Shown: positions 24,083 to 34,389 of the stretch, piece by piece
Numbering within the stretch: position 1 is the first letter of the stretch
Layout: each line of letters begins with the position of its first letter
From: Reyranella sp.
GTDB taxonomy: Bacteria; Pseudomonadota; Alphaproteobacteria; Reyranellales; Reyranellaceae
Direction of reading: 5' to 3'
Length of the DNA stretch: 50,208 nucleotides
Assembly: GCA_019750135.1 (NCBI GenBank)
Contig: JAIEOV010000038.1
Span: 1-50,208 of the forward strand
The notes under the pieces: generated by a model
Seen by the model: only the letters and a program-made list of their open reading frames with translations
What the model was told of the DNA's origin: nothing
The model's database searches: none
Position numbers and translations under genes: made by a program

Positions 24083-25954
24083 CTACTGACAGCTAAGACA
24101 CTCTTCGTAGTCGGTCGATTGTTGCGGTGCCGCCGGCGTACCGAGCGGCACCGTTGAGGGAGCGTCGACTCTTGGTGCTGAAAGGGCTTGATCGCCGATC
24201 TGCAGGGCGACGGCGTCGCCCGCCACCGTCTCGGCGCGCTGAATGGAAAGCGAGCGGCAGTAATAGAGGCTCTTCACGCCGCGCTTCCAGGCCATCATGT
24301 GGATCTGGTGCAGGTCGCGCTTGTGCACGTCGGCCGGCAGGAAGAGGTTGAGCGACTGGCTCTGGCAGATGAAGGGGGCGCGGTCGGCGGCATGCTCGAC
24401 GAGCCAGCGCTGGTCGATCTCGAACGCCGTCTTGAACACCGCCTTTTCGTGGTCGTCGAGGCAGTCGAGATGCTGCACCGAGCCCTGGGTGACGGTGATC
24501 GAGGTCCAGGTGTCCTCGTCGTTCCTGCCCTTCGCCTCGAGCATCTTCTCGAGGTACGGGTTGCGCACCACGAAGGAGCCCGACAGGGTCTTGTGGTTGT
24601 AGACGTTGGCGGCCGACGGCTCGATGCCGGGCGACGCGCCGCCGCAGATGATCGAGATCGAGGCGGTCGGCGCGATCGCGAGCTTGTTGGAGAAGCGCTC
24701 CTCGATACCGAAGTCGGCGGCATCCGGGCAGGCGCCGCGCTCCTTGGCGAGATCCTTCGACGCCTGGTCGCACTGGCCGCGGATGTGCTTGAACATCTTC
24801 TTGTTCCACACCTTGGCCATCACCGATTCGAGCGGGATGTTGTTGGCCTGCAGGAACGAGTGGAAGCCCATGACGCCGAGCCCGACCGAACGCTCGCGCA
24901 TGGCGGCATAGGTCGCGCGCGCGAAGTCGGAGCCGGCGTTGTCGATGAAGCCCTGCAGCACGTTGTCGAGGAAGCGCATCACGTCCTCGATGAAGGTCGG
25001 ATGCTCGTGCCACTCGAGATAGGTCTCGAGGTTCAGCGACGACAGGCAGCACACGGCGGTGCGCTGCTTGCCGTGATGGTCGACGCCGGTCGGCAGCGTG
25101 ATCTCGCTGCACAGGTTCGAGGTCTTGACCTCGAGGCCTGCAAGTTTGTGGTGCTCGGGGCGCGCGTTGTTCACGTGATCGACGAACACCAGGTACGGCT
25201 CGCCGGTCTCGATGCGCGCCGTCAGGATGCGGATCCACAGGTGCCGCGCCGACACCTTGCGCTGCACGGCGCCGTCCTTCGGGCTGACCAGCGCCCATTC
25301 CTCGTCATTCTCGACGGCGCGCATGAAGGCGTCGGAGATCAGCAGGCCATGGTGCAGGTTCAGTGCCTTGCGGTTGGGATCGCCGCCGGTCGGCCGGCGG
25401 ATCTCGATGAACTCCTCGATCTCGGGATGGTTCACCGGCAGGTAGACCGCGGCCGAGCCGCGGCGCAGCGAGCCCTGGCTGATGGCCAAGGTCAGCGAAT
25501 CCATGACGCGGATGAAGGGCACGACACCGGAGGTCTTGCCGTTCATGCCGACCTTCTCGCCGATCGAACGCAGGTTGCCCCAGTACGAGCCGATGCCGCC
25601 GCCGCGCGCGGCCAGCCACACGTTCTCGTTCCATAGGCCGACGATGCCTTCCAGCGAATCGTTGGCCTCGTTCAGGAAGCAGGAGATCGGCAAGCCGCGG
25701 CTGGTGCCGCCGTTGCTCAGCACCGGCGTCGCCGGCATGAACCACAGATTGCTGATGTAGTCGTACAGCCTCTGGGCATGGCCATCGTCATCGGCATAGG
25801 CCGAGGCGACGCGCGCGAACATCTCCTGATAGCTCTCGTTGGGGAGCAGGTAACGATCTGAGAGGGTGGCTTTGCCGAAGACGGTCAGCCGGCTGTCCCG
25901 AGAGGGATCGATAACAACCCGCGCACCACTGCGAACTTGAACGACATCAAACAC
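24083..25954 (-). CDS. nrdA: Ribonucleotide reductase class Ia, alpha subunit (R1), compact form without ATP cone
   Basis: The 623-residue catalytic subunit has the redox and radical residues: C92 in 'PISCFLNE', N280-x-C282-x-E284 in 'SNLCSEI', a second cysteine in 'AVCCLSSLNL' (302/303), tyrosines near the C-terminus ('SLYYCRS'), and the C-terminal redox pair 'CLSC'. The N-terminus (MFDVVQVRSGARVVIDPSRD) has no ATP-cone regulatory domain, unlike E. coli NrdA. The start is GTG at 25954, with GGGGGC upstream. The upstream region holds candidate NrdR and DnaA sites. Confidence 0.93.
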   Translation of the reverse strand: MFDVVQVRSGARVVIDPSRDSRLTVFGKATLSDRYLLPNESYQEMFARVASAYADDDGHAQRLYDYISNLWFMPATPVLSNGGTSRGLPISCFLNEANDSLEGIVGLWNENVWLAARGGGIGSYWGNLRSIGEKVGMNGKTSGVVPFIRVMDSLTLAISQGSLRRGSAAVYLPVNHPEIEEFIEIRRPTGGDPNRKALNLHHGLLISDAFMRAVENDEEWALVSPKDGAVQRKVSARHLWIRILTARIETGEPYLVFVDHVNNARPEHHKLAGLEVKTSNLCSEITLPTGVDHHGKQRTAVCCLSSLNLETYLEWHEHPTFIEDVMRFLDNVLQGFIDNAGSDFARATYAAMRERSVGLGVMGFHSFLQANNIPLESVMAKVWNKKMFKHIRGQCDQASKDLAKERGACPDAADFGIEERFSNKLAIAPTASISIICGGASPGIEPSAANVYNHKTLSGSFVVRNPYLEKMLEAKGRNDEDTWTSITVTQGSVQHLDCLDDHEKAVFKTAFEIDQRWLVEHAADRAPFICQSQSLNLFLPADVHKRDLHQIHMMAWKRGVKSLYYCRSLSIQRAETVAGDAVALQIGDQALSAPRVDAPSTVPLGTPAAPQQSTDYEECLSCQ

Positions 25955-25975
25955 TTGCGGCCCCCATTCTTGCTT

Positions 25976-25995
25976 TTGTCCACAGCTGTGGATGG
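25976..25995. promoter_or_regulatory. Two opposed DnaA-box-like sites forming a palindrome
   Basis: TTGTCCACA (25976-25984, one mismatch to TTATCCACA) and TGTGGATGG (25987-25995, reverse strand, two mismatches) lie head to head. Together they give the perfect palindrome TCCACAGCTGTGGA at 25979-25992. A weaker third copy, TGTGGAAGG, is at 26003-26011. They lie 22-57 bp upstream of the nrdA start. DnaA control of nrdAB is known in E. coli; here it is inferred. Confidence 0.45.
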
Positions 25996-26012
25996 AACAG
26001 GCTGTGGAAGGA

Positions 26013-26060
26013 CACCTAGATATTGGGAGGGCTATTCGGTGAGCCCCCTATTCCTTGATC
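26013..26060. promoter_or_regulatory. Candidate pair of NrdR boxes
   Basis: The core CTAGATATTG (26016-26025) matches 9 of 10 positions of the NrdR core CWATATATWG on the reverse strand. A second, weaker core CTATTCCTTG (26048-26057, 7 of 10) lies exactly 32 bp away, the usual centre-to-centre spacing of paired NrdR boxes. NrdR represses ribonucleotide reductase operons in most bacteria. The pair lies 60-110 bp before nrdA. Confidence 0.5.
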
Positions 26061-26412
26061 TTACGCCCCACGAAAGCCGTGTCATCGCCAAATTTCTACC
26101 CCGCCTGTGAATCTGAAGAATGGGCACTTAACCTATTGATATTCCAATAAAAAATGTCCTTCTAAATTGTGGGATTTTGACCGTCTGCGAACCTTCGCAG
26201 GCGCAGCAAAGGAGGAGAACAAAACGCGCTTTCCCGCGGATTCCTAGGGCCAGGAACAGAAACCGCAGCGAATCGGCTATCCTGCGTCGGACCACCCTCA
26301 AAAACACAAGATGTGGTGGGCACTTTCGGCCACGCCGATCTTCCGTCGTCAGAATGTCATGGTCGGACGTAACATCCCTCCCAGCATAACCGCCGACCGG
26401 GAGGGCGCTCGA

Positions 26413-29400
26413 ATGGCCACCGTACTGGCCCCGCGTGTCTATGGGCTCGATGCCACCTGCGCCGCTGCCTTGGCAGTCGGCGGCGAGGAGGCGGCCCACT
26501 TCGCCCGCCGCCTCTACGCCCGCGTTGCCGACAAGGACCTCGCCGGCGCTCCCGCCGACCAGCGCGCGGGCGCCGCGGTCTCCCTGCTCGCCTTCGCGCG
26601 CCGCCGCCTGCCGGGCGTGGCCAAGGTGCGGGTGTTCAACACCACGGCCGACCACGGCTTCGACAGCCGCCACACCATCGTGCAGATCGTCAACGACGAC
26701 ATGCCGTTCCTGGTCGATTCGATCGCCAACGAATTCAATCGCCGCGAGATCAACGTCCATCTGCTGGCGCATCCCGTGCTGGCGGTGCGGCGCGATCTCG
26801 ACGGCGACCTTCTGGGCTTCGCCGTCGAAGCCGGCGAACGGGCCAAGGCCGAATCGATGATGCACATCGAGATCGACCGCCAGGCCGATCCCGCGCTGCT
26901 CGACGAGATCGCCGCCGCCCTCACCCGCGTGCTGGCCGAGGTGCGGATGGCGGTCGAGGACTGGCGGGCGATCCGTCGCGCCTGCCTCGACGCCATCGCC
27001 GATCTCGGTCCCAGCCGCTCGCCCAACCTCGCCGAGTACGACGAGTTCCTGCGTTGGCTGGAGGCCAACCACTTCACCTTCCTCGGCCATCGCCGCTATC
27101 GCTACGTCGAGGACGCCACGCAGCCCGGCGGCCTGCGCTACGACATCGTGCCGGGCTCGCCGCTCGGTATCCTGCGCCGCGACGAGGTGCGCCTGTTCGA
27201 GGCGGGCCTGGGCGGCGGCGAGGCGATGTCGCGCTTCGCCCGCAGCGCGAACAACATCCTGATCGTCAAGACCGACCGCCAGTCGCTGGTCCATCGCAGC
27301 GGACCGATGGATTGCGTGATCGTGAAGACCTACGACAGCGACGGCCGCATCACCGGCGAGCGTCGCCTCGTCGGCCTGTTCACCTCGGCCGCCTACCACG
27401 CCATGGTGCACGACGTGCCGCTGCTGCGCGGCCGCGTCGACACGATCCTGCGCCGTTCCGGCCTCGACATCCACAGCCACGACGGCAAGGCCCTGATCGC
27501 CATCCTGGAAGCCTATCCGCGCGACGAGCTGTTCCAGATCGACGAGGACACGCTCTACGACCACGTGCTGGGCATCCTGCAATTGCAGGAGCGGCGGCGC
27601 GTGGCGCTGTTCGCCCGCCGCGACGCGGTCGGCCGCTTCGCCACCTGCCTGGTGTTCGCGCCGCGCGAACGCTTCGACGCGACCCTCAGCGACCAGTTCG
27701 CCACCCTCCTCGAGCAGGCCTGGCGCGGCAAGGTGCAGTCGACCGACGTCTCGGTCAGCAGCGATTCGGCCCTGGCCCAGGTGCTCTACACGCTGAAGCT
27801 CGATTCCAACGACACGCCCTCGCCCGCCCTCGCCGAGCTCGAGCGCGCGCTCGCTGAAGCCGCGACCTCATGGACCGACCGCTTCGGCACCGCCCTGCAG
27901 GACAGGCTGGGCGAGGTCGACGCCCGCGCCGCCGCCCGCCGCTGGCGCGACTGGTTCCCCGCCGTCTATCGCGACAGCTTCGACGCCAGCCAGGCCGTGG
28001 CCGACCTCGACCTGGTGCAGGCGGCGCTCGCCGGCCGGCCGTTCGGCGTGCGGCTCGATCGGGCGCCGGGCCTGCCGGCGCATCGCTTCACCTTGCGCCT
28101 GTTCCATCCCAAGGCGCCGCTGGCGCTGTCCGACATCCTGCCGCTGGCGGAAAACCTCGGCCTGCGCGTGCTGAGCGAGGCGCCCTTCCTGCTGAAGTCG
28201 CCCCAGGCAACCGGCGACGAGGCGGTGGCGCTGCAGGTGCTGAGCGTCGAGACCGCCGACAAATCGCCGGTCGATCTCGCCGAGGCCGGTCCGCGCTTCT
28301 CCGAGGCGCTCGACAAGGTGTGGGCGCGCGCGCTCGAAAGCGACAACCTGAACCGGCTGGTCCTGGGAGCGGGGCTCGCCTGGCGCGAGGTCGCGATCCT
28401 GCGCACCTATGCCAAGTATCTGCGGCAGGCCGGCATCGCCTTCAGCCAGGACTACATGGAGCGCGTGCTGTCGTCGTACCCGGCGATTGCGCGGCTGGTG
28501 ATCGATCTCTTCCTGGCGCGCTTCGATCCGGCGCTGGGCGACGCAAGATCCGACGACCGCAAGCAGAAGCTGGACGAACTCGAAGCCGGGATCACGGGCG
28601 CGCTGGAAAGCGTGACGACGCTCGACGAGGACCGCATCCTGCGGCGCTTCCTCAACGCCGTGCGCTGCACCTTGCGCACCAACTACTGGCAGGCCGGCAA
28701 GGACTGGATCTCCATCAAGATCGACAGCCGCGCCATCGACGAACTGCCGGCGCCGCGGCCATTGGTCGAGATCTTCGTCTACAGCCCGCGCATGGAAGGC
28801 ATCCATCTGCGCGGCGGCCGGGTCGCGCGCGGCGGCATCCGCTGGTCCGACCGGCGCGAGGATTTTCGGACCGAGATCCTGGGCCTGATGAAGACCCAGA
28901 TGGTGAAGAACGCCGTGATCGTCCCGGTGGGCTCCAAGGGCGGCTTCTACGTCAAGCGGCCACCGGTTGGCGGCACGCGCGAACAGGTTCAGGCCGAAGG
29001 CATCGCCTGCTACCAGACCCTGATCCGCGGGCTTCTGGACCTCACCGACAACTACGCGACGGACGGCATCAAGCCGCCCGCCGACGTGGTGCGCCACGAT
29101 GCCGACGACCCCTATCTCGTGGTCGCGGCCGACAAGGGCACGGCGACCTTCTCCGACATCGCCAATGCGCTGGCCCGGGAATACGGTTTCTGGCTCGACG
29201 ACGCCTTCGCCTCGGGCGGCTCGGCCGGCTACGACCACAAGAAGATGGGCATCACCGCCCGCGGCGCCTGGGAATCGGTGAAGCGCCACTTCCGCGAGCT
29301 CGGGCAGGACATCCAGACCACGCCCTTTACCGTGGCCGGGGTCGGCGACATGTCGGGCGACGTGTTCGGCAACGGCATGCTGCTATCCAGGCACATCAAG

Positions 29401-31227
29401 CTGGTCGCAGCCTTCGACCATCGCCACATCTTCATCGATCCCGCGCCCAACCCGGCGACCAGCTGGGACGAGCGCAAGCGGCTGTTCGACCTGCCGCGCT
29501 CGTCGTGGATGGACTACGACAAGTCGCTGCTGTCGGCTGGCGGCGGCATCTACGACCGCACGGCCAAGTCGATCGCCCTGTCGGCCGAAGCACGCGCCGT
29601 GCTGGGCATCGAGGCGCCGACCATGACGCCGGTCGACCTGATGCGGGCGATCCTGACGGCGCCGGTCGACCTGCTCTATTTCGGCGGCATCGGCACCTAT
29701 GTGAAGGCGTCGAGCGAAAGCCACGCCGATGCGGGCGACCGCGCCAGCGATCCACTGCGCATCAACGGCGACCAGGTGCGCGCGCGCGTGGTCGGCGAGG
29801 GCGCCAATCTCGGCTTCACCCAGCGCGGCCGCGTCGAGGCGGCGCGGGCCGGGCGCAAGATCAACACCGACGCGCTCGACAACTCGGCCGGCGTCGATAC
29901 GTCCGACCACGAGGTCAACATCAAGATCGTCACCGGCGAGGCGATCCAGCGCGGCGCGCTGAAGCGCGAGGAGCGCGACGCGCTGCTGTTCTCGATGACC
30001 GACGAGGTCGGCGCGCTGGTGCTGCGCCACAACTACCAGCAGAGCCAGGCGATCAGCGTCGCCGAGGAGCAGGCGGGCGAGGAGCACGACCGGCTGGAAC
30101 GCTTCATGCGCGCCCTGGAGCGGAGCGGCCGGCTCGATCGCGCCGTCGAGTTCCTGCCCGATTCGCCCACCATGCGCACGCGCGGCCAGAACCGCCAGTA
30201 CCTGACGCGGCCCGAGCTCTGCACGCTCCTGTCCTACGCCAAGATCGACCTCAACGACGAGATCCTCGGCTCCGACCTGCCCGACGATCCGCTGCTCGAG
30301 GGCGAGCTTCTGCGCTACTTCCCGACGGCACTGCAGGACAAGCACGAGCCGTCGATCCGCGCCCATCGCCTGCGCCGCGAGATCACCGCGCTGCAGGTCG
30401 TGAACTCGCTGGTCAACCGCTGCGGCCCGACCTTCGTGCGCAACATGGCCGGCCGCACCGGCGCGCCGGCGGCGGCCATCGCCCGCGCCTTCGCCGTCGT
30501 GCGCGATGCCTGGAAGCTGCGCGACCTGTGGGGCGACATCGAAGCCCTCGACCCTGCCCTGAAGGCCGAGGCGCAGATCCGCATGCTGGTGGCCTCGCAG
30601 CGCTTCCTGACGCGCACCGTGCAATGGGCGCTGCGCCGCCTGCCGCAGCCCATCGACGCCATAGCCGCAACTGCCGAGCTCGCCGCGTCGGTGGCCGCCC
30701 TGGGCGATCTGCCGGCCGAGCTCATAGGCGAAGCCGAGAGCGCGGCGCTCGCCGAACGCGCGGCCGCCTTCGAGGCGATGGGCGCGCCGACCGGCGTGGC
30801 GCGTCGCGCGGCCGCGCTGGAAACAATGGCGGCGGCCGGCGATCTCATGCTGGCGGCGCGCGCCAACGGCGTCAGCATCGAGGCGGCGGCGCGGCTCTAC
30901 TTCCGGCTGGGCGAGCGACTCTCGCTGGCGCGGCTGGCGATCGCGGCGCAGAAGCTGCCGCGCGAAGGCCAGTGGCCGGCGCAGGCCGCGCTCGCCGTGC
31001 AGGACGAGCTCACCACGCTCCATGCCGACCTTCTGAAATCGGCGCTCGGCGCAGCCGGCCAGGAGACGGCAGGCGATGCCGAGGCCGCCATTGCGCGCTG
31101 GGGCGAGCCGCGCAAGCTGGCGCTCGATCGCGTCGACCGGCTGATGAAGGAGGACCTGGCAGCGGCTGGCGCGCTCGACCTCGCCATGCTCTCGGTCGCT
31201 ACCGCCGAGCTGAGAACGCTGGTGTAA
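26413..31227 (+). CDS. gdhB: NAD-specific glutamate dehydrogenase, giant 180-kDa type
   Basis: The 1,604-residue protein is full length for the large Bac_GDH family, which oxidatively deaminates glutamate to 2-oxoglutarate. The N-terminal regulatory region includes 'VQIVNDDMPFLVDSIANEFN' and 'LRWLEANHFTFLGHRRY'. The catalytic core contains 'VARGGIRWSDRREDFRTEIL', 'GLMKTQMVKNAVIVPVGSKG' and 'FGGIGTYVKAS'. The C-terminal part is helical and alanine-rich. The ATG at 26413 follows GGGAGG by 9 bp; the frame is open from 26311 but without signals. It is a single-gene unit. Confidence 0.95.
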   Translation: MATVLAPRVYGLDATCAAALAVGGEEAAHFARRLYARVADKDLAGAPADQRAGAAVSLLAFARRRLPGVAKVRVFNTTADHGFDSRHTIVQIVNDDMPFLVDSIANEFNRREINVHLLAHPVLAVRRDLDGDLLGFAVEAGERAKAESMMHIEIDRQADPALLDEIAAALTRVLAEVRMAVEDWRAIRRACLDAIADLGPSRSPNLAEYDEFLRWLEANHFTFLGHRRYRYVEDATQPGGLRYDIVPGSPLGILRRDEVRLFEAGLGGGEAMSRFARSANNILIVKTDRQSLVHRSGPMDCVIVKTYDSDGRITGERRLVGLFTSAAYHAMVHDVPLLRGRVDTILRRSGLDIHSHDGKALIAILEAYPRDELFQIDEDTLYDHVLGILQLQERRRVALFARRDAVGRFATCLVFAPRERFDATLSDQFATLLEQAWRGKVQSTDVSVSSDSALAQVLYTLKLDSNDTPSPALAELERALAEAATSWTDRFGTALQDRLGEVDARAAARRWRDWFPAVYRDSFDASQAVADLDLVQAALAGRPFGVRLDRAPGLPAHRFTLRLFHPKAPLALSDILPLAENLGLRVLSEAPFLLKSPQATGDEAVALQVLSVETADKSPVDLAEAGPRFSEALDKVWARALESDNLNRLVLGAGLAWREVAILRTYAKYLRQAGIAFSQDYMERVLSSYPAIARLVIDLFLARFDPALGDARSDDRKQKLDELEAGITGALESVTTLDEDRILRRFLNAVRCTLRTNYWQAGKDWISIKIDSRAIDELPAPRPLVEIFVYSPRMEGIHLRGGRVARGGIRWSDRREDFRTEILGLMKTQMVKNAVIVPVGSKGGFYVKRPPVGGTREQVQAEGIACYQTLIRGLLDLTDNYATDGIKPPADVVRHDADDPYLVVAADKGTATFSDIANALAREYGFWLDDAFASGGSAGYDHKKMGITARGAWESVKRHFRELGQDIQTTPFTVAGVGDMSGDVFGNGMLLSRHIKLVAAFDHRHIFIDPAPNPATSWDERKRLFDLPRSSWMDYDKSLLSAGGGIYDRTAKSIALSAEARAVLGIEAPTMTPVDLMRAILTAPVDLLYFGGIGTYVKASSESHADAGDRASDPLRINGDQVRARVVGEGANLGFTQRGRVEAARAGRKINTDALDNSAGVDTSDHEVNIKIVTGEAIQRGALKREERDALLFSMTDEVGALVLRHNYQQSQAISVAEEQAGEEHDRLERFMRALERSGRLDRAVEFLPDSPTMRTRGQNRQYLTRPELCTLLSYAKIDLNDEILGSDLPDDPLLEGELLRYFPTALQDKHEPSIRAHRLRREITALQVVNSLVNRCGPTFVRNMAGRTGAPAAAIARAFAVVRDAWKLRDLWGDIEALDPALKAEAQIRMLVASQRFLTRTVQWALRRLPQPIDAIAATAELAASVAALGDLPAELIGEAESAALAERAAAFEAMGAPTGVARRAAALETMAAAGDLMLAARANGVSIEAAARLYFRLGERLSLARLAIAAQKLPREGQWPAQAALAVQDELTTLHADLLKSALGAAGQETAGDAEAAIARWGEPRKLALDRVDRLMKEDLAAAGALDLAMLSVATAELRTLV

Positions 31228-31275
31228 CGGCGTGTTGTCATGGTCTTCCGGACCGGCCCGGGCGAATATGATTTC

Positions 31276-31839
31276 TCAGCGCGCTGGAGGCGGCTCCGGC
31301 AGAGCGTAGAGGTCCCCGACGAGCAGCCGGAGGTTGGCGCGCACGGCCCGCCAGTTGGCGTACCGCATGCGGTCGGGCCCCGACGGCTCTTCGAAGTACG
31401 TCACGGTGCCCTCCGTCGCCAGATGCCGCTCGTAGACCACTGCGCCCGTTGCGACTTCGGTGAGACGATAGGCGATCTTGGCGGTCACGGTCGTGTTGAT
31501 GGCGATGAATGGCTGGTCGAGCTGCAGCGTCGCGTCGAGCCGGAATCGGCCATTGTTCGCGCTTGCCAGCTTCGCGTCAGTCAGGGTGCGCACCAGCGCC
31601 TCCTGAAAGTCCGCTGTGCTGATGTACGGAATCGAGAGAATCGAAACGTCTTTGCCGCCGCTGACGGGACCAGGCGTGATGGCATTGCGATAGGCCGGTG
31701 CCGGCTCTTGCGAGGTGGCAATATCCTTCACGTTGGGAACGATGAAGAGATAGGCGGGCTGGCTGGCGCAGCCGGCAAGCGACAGCAACGCGACGATCGC
31801 CAGAACACTCGACCGAAGAAAAACGTCGGCCAGGGCCAC
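31276..31839 (-). CDS. Lipoprotein, paralogue of the next gene
   Basis: The 187-residue protein has a lipoprotein signal (VFLRSSVLAIVALLSLAGC). The mature part contains 'YRNAITPGPVSGGKDVSIL', 'LVRTLTDAKLASANNGRFRL' and 'TGAVVYERHLATEGT'. The same pattern occurs in the upstream gene, so the two are tandem paralogues. The start is GTG at 31839; TTG at 31845, which overlaps the upstream stop, is an alternative. The function is unknown; I do not recognise the family. Confidence 0.7.
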   Translation of the reverse strand: MALADVFLRSSVLAIVALLSLAGCASQPAYLFIVPNVKDIATSQEPAPAYRNAITPGPVSGGKDVSILSIPYISTADFQEALVRTLTDAKLASANNGRFRLDATLQLDQPFIAINTTVTAKIAYRLTEVATGAVVYERHLATEGTVTYFEEPSGPDRMRYANWRAVRANLRLLVGDLYALPEPPPAR

Positions 31840-31841
31840 GT

Positions 31842-32381
31842 TCAACGAGGTGGCGGCAGTGCGTAGAGGTCTTGCACGAGCTGCTGCAGGTTGGCCTGTA
31901 TCGCCCGCTGGTCGGCGATGCGCAGTCGATTGTTGTTGTCGATGGCATCGTCCAGGGTCGCCGTGCCCAGCCCCTGCAGCGTCCTGTCGTAGACCACGGC
32001 GCCCTTGGTGGTATCGGTCAGGCGCCAGGCGATCGCCGCCGTCACCGTCATGGCGAAGCCGGCATAGGGCCGGCTGAGCGTCAGCAACAAGCCGTCGAGG
32101 CGGAAGCGACCGTTGGCCGGCTGGCCCAGGCCGGCATTGGCCAATGTCTGCACCAGCGCCTGCTGCACCTGGTCGGGACTGACCGCCGACGTCCATGGCG
32201 TCCCGACATCGCGGCCGAGCGTGACCGAGCCGACGGTGATGGCGTTGCGATAGGCCGCGGCCGCGCCCTGGCCCAGCGGCACGCCGGCCACCATCGCCGA
32301 ATAGGAAGCGGGTGGCGCACAGGCGCCGACACAAGCAAGTGGAAGCGCCGCCAGGAACAGGCGGCGGGACGCGAGCGGCAT
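31842..32381 (-). CDS. Lipoprotein, tandem paralogue
   Basis: The 179-residue protein begins MPLASRRLFLAALPLACVGAC, combining an SRRLFL twin-arginine-like motif with a lipobox cysteine at residue 21. The core 'AYRNAITVGSVTLGRDVGT', 'LVQTLANAGLGQPANGRFRL' and 'TKGAVVYDRTLQGLGT' aligns throughout with the downstream gene. The C-terminus 'LVQDLYALPPP' matches 'LVGDLYALPEPPP' there. An outer-membrane location is inferred. The longer open frame (to 32474) overlaps the small gene described next. Confidence 0.72.
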   Translation of the reverse strand: MPLASRRLFLAALPLACVGACAPPASYSAMVAGVPLGQGAAAAYRNAITVGSVTLGRDVGTPWTSAVSPDQVQQALVQTLANAGLGQPANGRFRLDGLLLTLSRPYAGFAMTVTAAIAWRLTDTTKGAVVYDRTLQGLGTATLDDAIDNNNRLRIADQRAIQANLQQLVQDLYALPPPR

Positions 32382-32382
32382 G

Positions 32383-32499
32383 TCAGGTCGTCGGCTGGCC
32401 CTGCGGCGGCGGAGGCGGCGGGCCTTCGTCGCATTGCGCCCAGGCCGGCGCGGCGACGGCGAACAGAACGGCAAGAGCCAAGCTGAGAAGACGGATCAT
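32383..32499 (-). CDS. 38-residue secreted proline-rich peptide
   Basis: MIRLLSLALAVLFAVAAPAW is a clean signal peptide ending in AWA. The mature peptide is about 17 residues, QCDEGPPPPPP followed by QGQPTT. GGAGG lies 6 nt before the ATG. The stop is separated from the next lipoprotein's ATG by a single base, so the three genes form one unit. I see no relatives for it. Confidence 0.55.
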   Translation of the reverse strand: MIRLLSLALAVLFAVAAPAWAQCDEGPPPPPPQGQPTT

Positions 32500-32524
32500 C
32501 GGCGCCTCCAAGGTGTTCAGTGGA

Positions 32525-33505
<981 letters not shown>

Positions 33506-33514
33506 TGCGGCAGT

Positions 33515-34387
33515 CTAGCCGCGAAGGTGAACCGGATGCGAGAGCCGCGCGCGCACCGAAGCGCGCGAGCCGAACAGTAGCGAACCCAGGAAGAAGACGC
33601 TGGCGAACAGCACGATCACCGGGCCGGACGGCAGGCCGGCATGGAACGACACCAGCAGGCCGATGAGCGCCGAGGCAAAGGCCATCGGTGCGGCGACCAA
33701 AGTCATCGACCATACCTCGCGCGCCCAGAACGAGGCGGCGACGGCGGGCAGCAGGATCAGGCCCAGCGCCATCAGCGTTCCCAGCGCCTGGAAGCCCGCC
33801 ACCATGTTCAGCACGGCCAGCGCGAGGAACAGGTAGTGGTAGACCGAGCCCCTGACGCCCATGGCGGCAAGGAAGCCCGGGTTGAAGCATTCGACGACCA
33901 GCGGCCGGTAGATCGCGGCGAGGCCGGCCAGGGTCAGCGTGGCGGTCGAGACCACCAGCACCAGCGCGGTCTCGTCGACGGCGAGGATGGCGCCGAACAG
34001 GATGTTCATCAGGTCGACCGCCGAGCCGCGCAACGACACGATCAGCACGCCGAGCGCCATGGCGGTGAGATAGGCCGCGGCGAAGCTCGCGTCCTCGCGC
34101 ATGCTCGAGAAACGGGCGATCACGCCGGAAATCAACGCCGTGGAGATGCCGGCCAAAAAGCCGCCCAGGCTCATGGCCGGCAGCGACAGGCCGCCCAGCA
34201 GGAAGCCCAGCGCCGCGCCGGGCAGCAGGGCGTGGGCGAGCGCATCGCCCATCAGGCTCATGCGCCGAAGGATCAGGAACACGCCGATCGCCGAGCCGCC
34301 GACCGACAGGGCGAGGCTCGCCACCAGCGCGCGCCGCATGAAACCGAAATCCGCGAACGGCGCGATGAGGAGGTCGTGGATATTCAT
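33515..34387 (-). CDS. znuB: Zinc ABC transporter permease, ZnuB-like
   Basis: The 290-residue integral membrane protein of the ABC-3 family has about eight hydrophobic segments. Family landmarks are 'FGFMRRALVASLALSVGGSA' and 'LRRMSLMGDALAHALLPGAA' near the N-terminus. With ZnuC it would import zinc. A hairpin-rich repeat of 121 bp separates it from znuC, so it may be expressed at a different level. Assignment to zinc rather than manganese rests on the Zur-type operator upstream of the operon. Confidence 0.85.
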   Translation of the reverse strand: MNIHDLLIAPFADFGFMRRALVASLALSVGGSAIGVFLILRRMSLMGDALAHALLPGAALGFLLGGLSLPAMSLGGFLAGISTALISGVIARFSSMREDASFAAAYLTAMALGVLIVSLRGSAVDLMNILFGAILAVDETALVLVVSTATLTLAGLAAIYRPLVVECFNPGFLAAMGVRGSVYHYLFLALAVLNMVAGFQALGTLMALGLILLPAVAASFWAREVWSMTLVAAPMAFASALIGLLVSFHAGLPSGPVIVLFASVFFLGSLLFGSRASVRARLSHPVHLRG

Positions 34388-34389
34388 CC

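Larger units (their letters stand above)
25955..26412. other. Divergent promoter region nrdA / glutamate dehydrogenase
   Basis: This 458-bp gap holds the nrdA control sites described separately (25976-26060). AT-rich DNA follows at 26125-26175, which probably includes the promoter of the glutamate dehydrogenase gene. Open frames here (for example 26177-26389) have no recognisable protein and poor start signals. Nothing else is seen. Confidence 0.5.

Noticed and set aside
27870..31271. A long open frame of 1,133 codons overlapping the glutamate dehydrogenase gene in another frame
   Set aside because: Composition is Arg/Gly/Ala-rich as expected for a shifted frame in GC-rich DNA; the dehydrogenase frame has clear family motifs.
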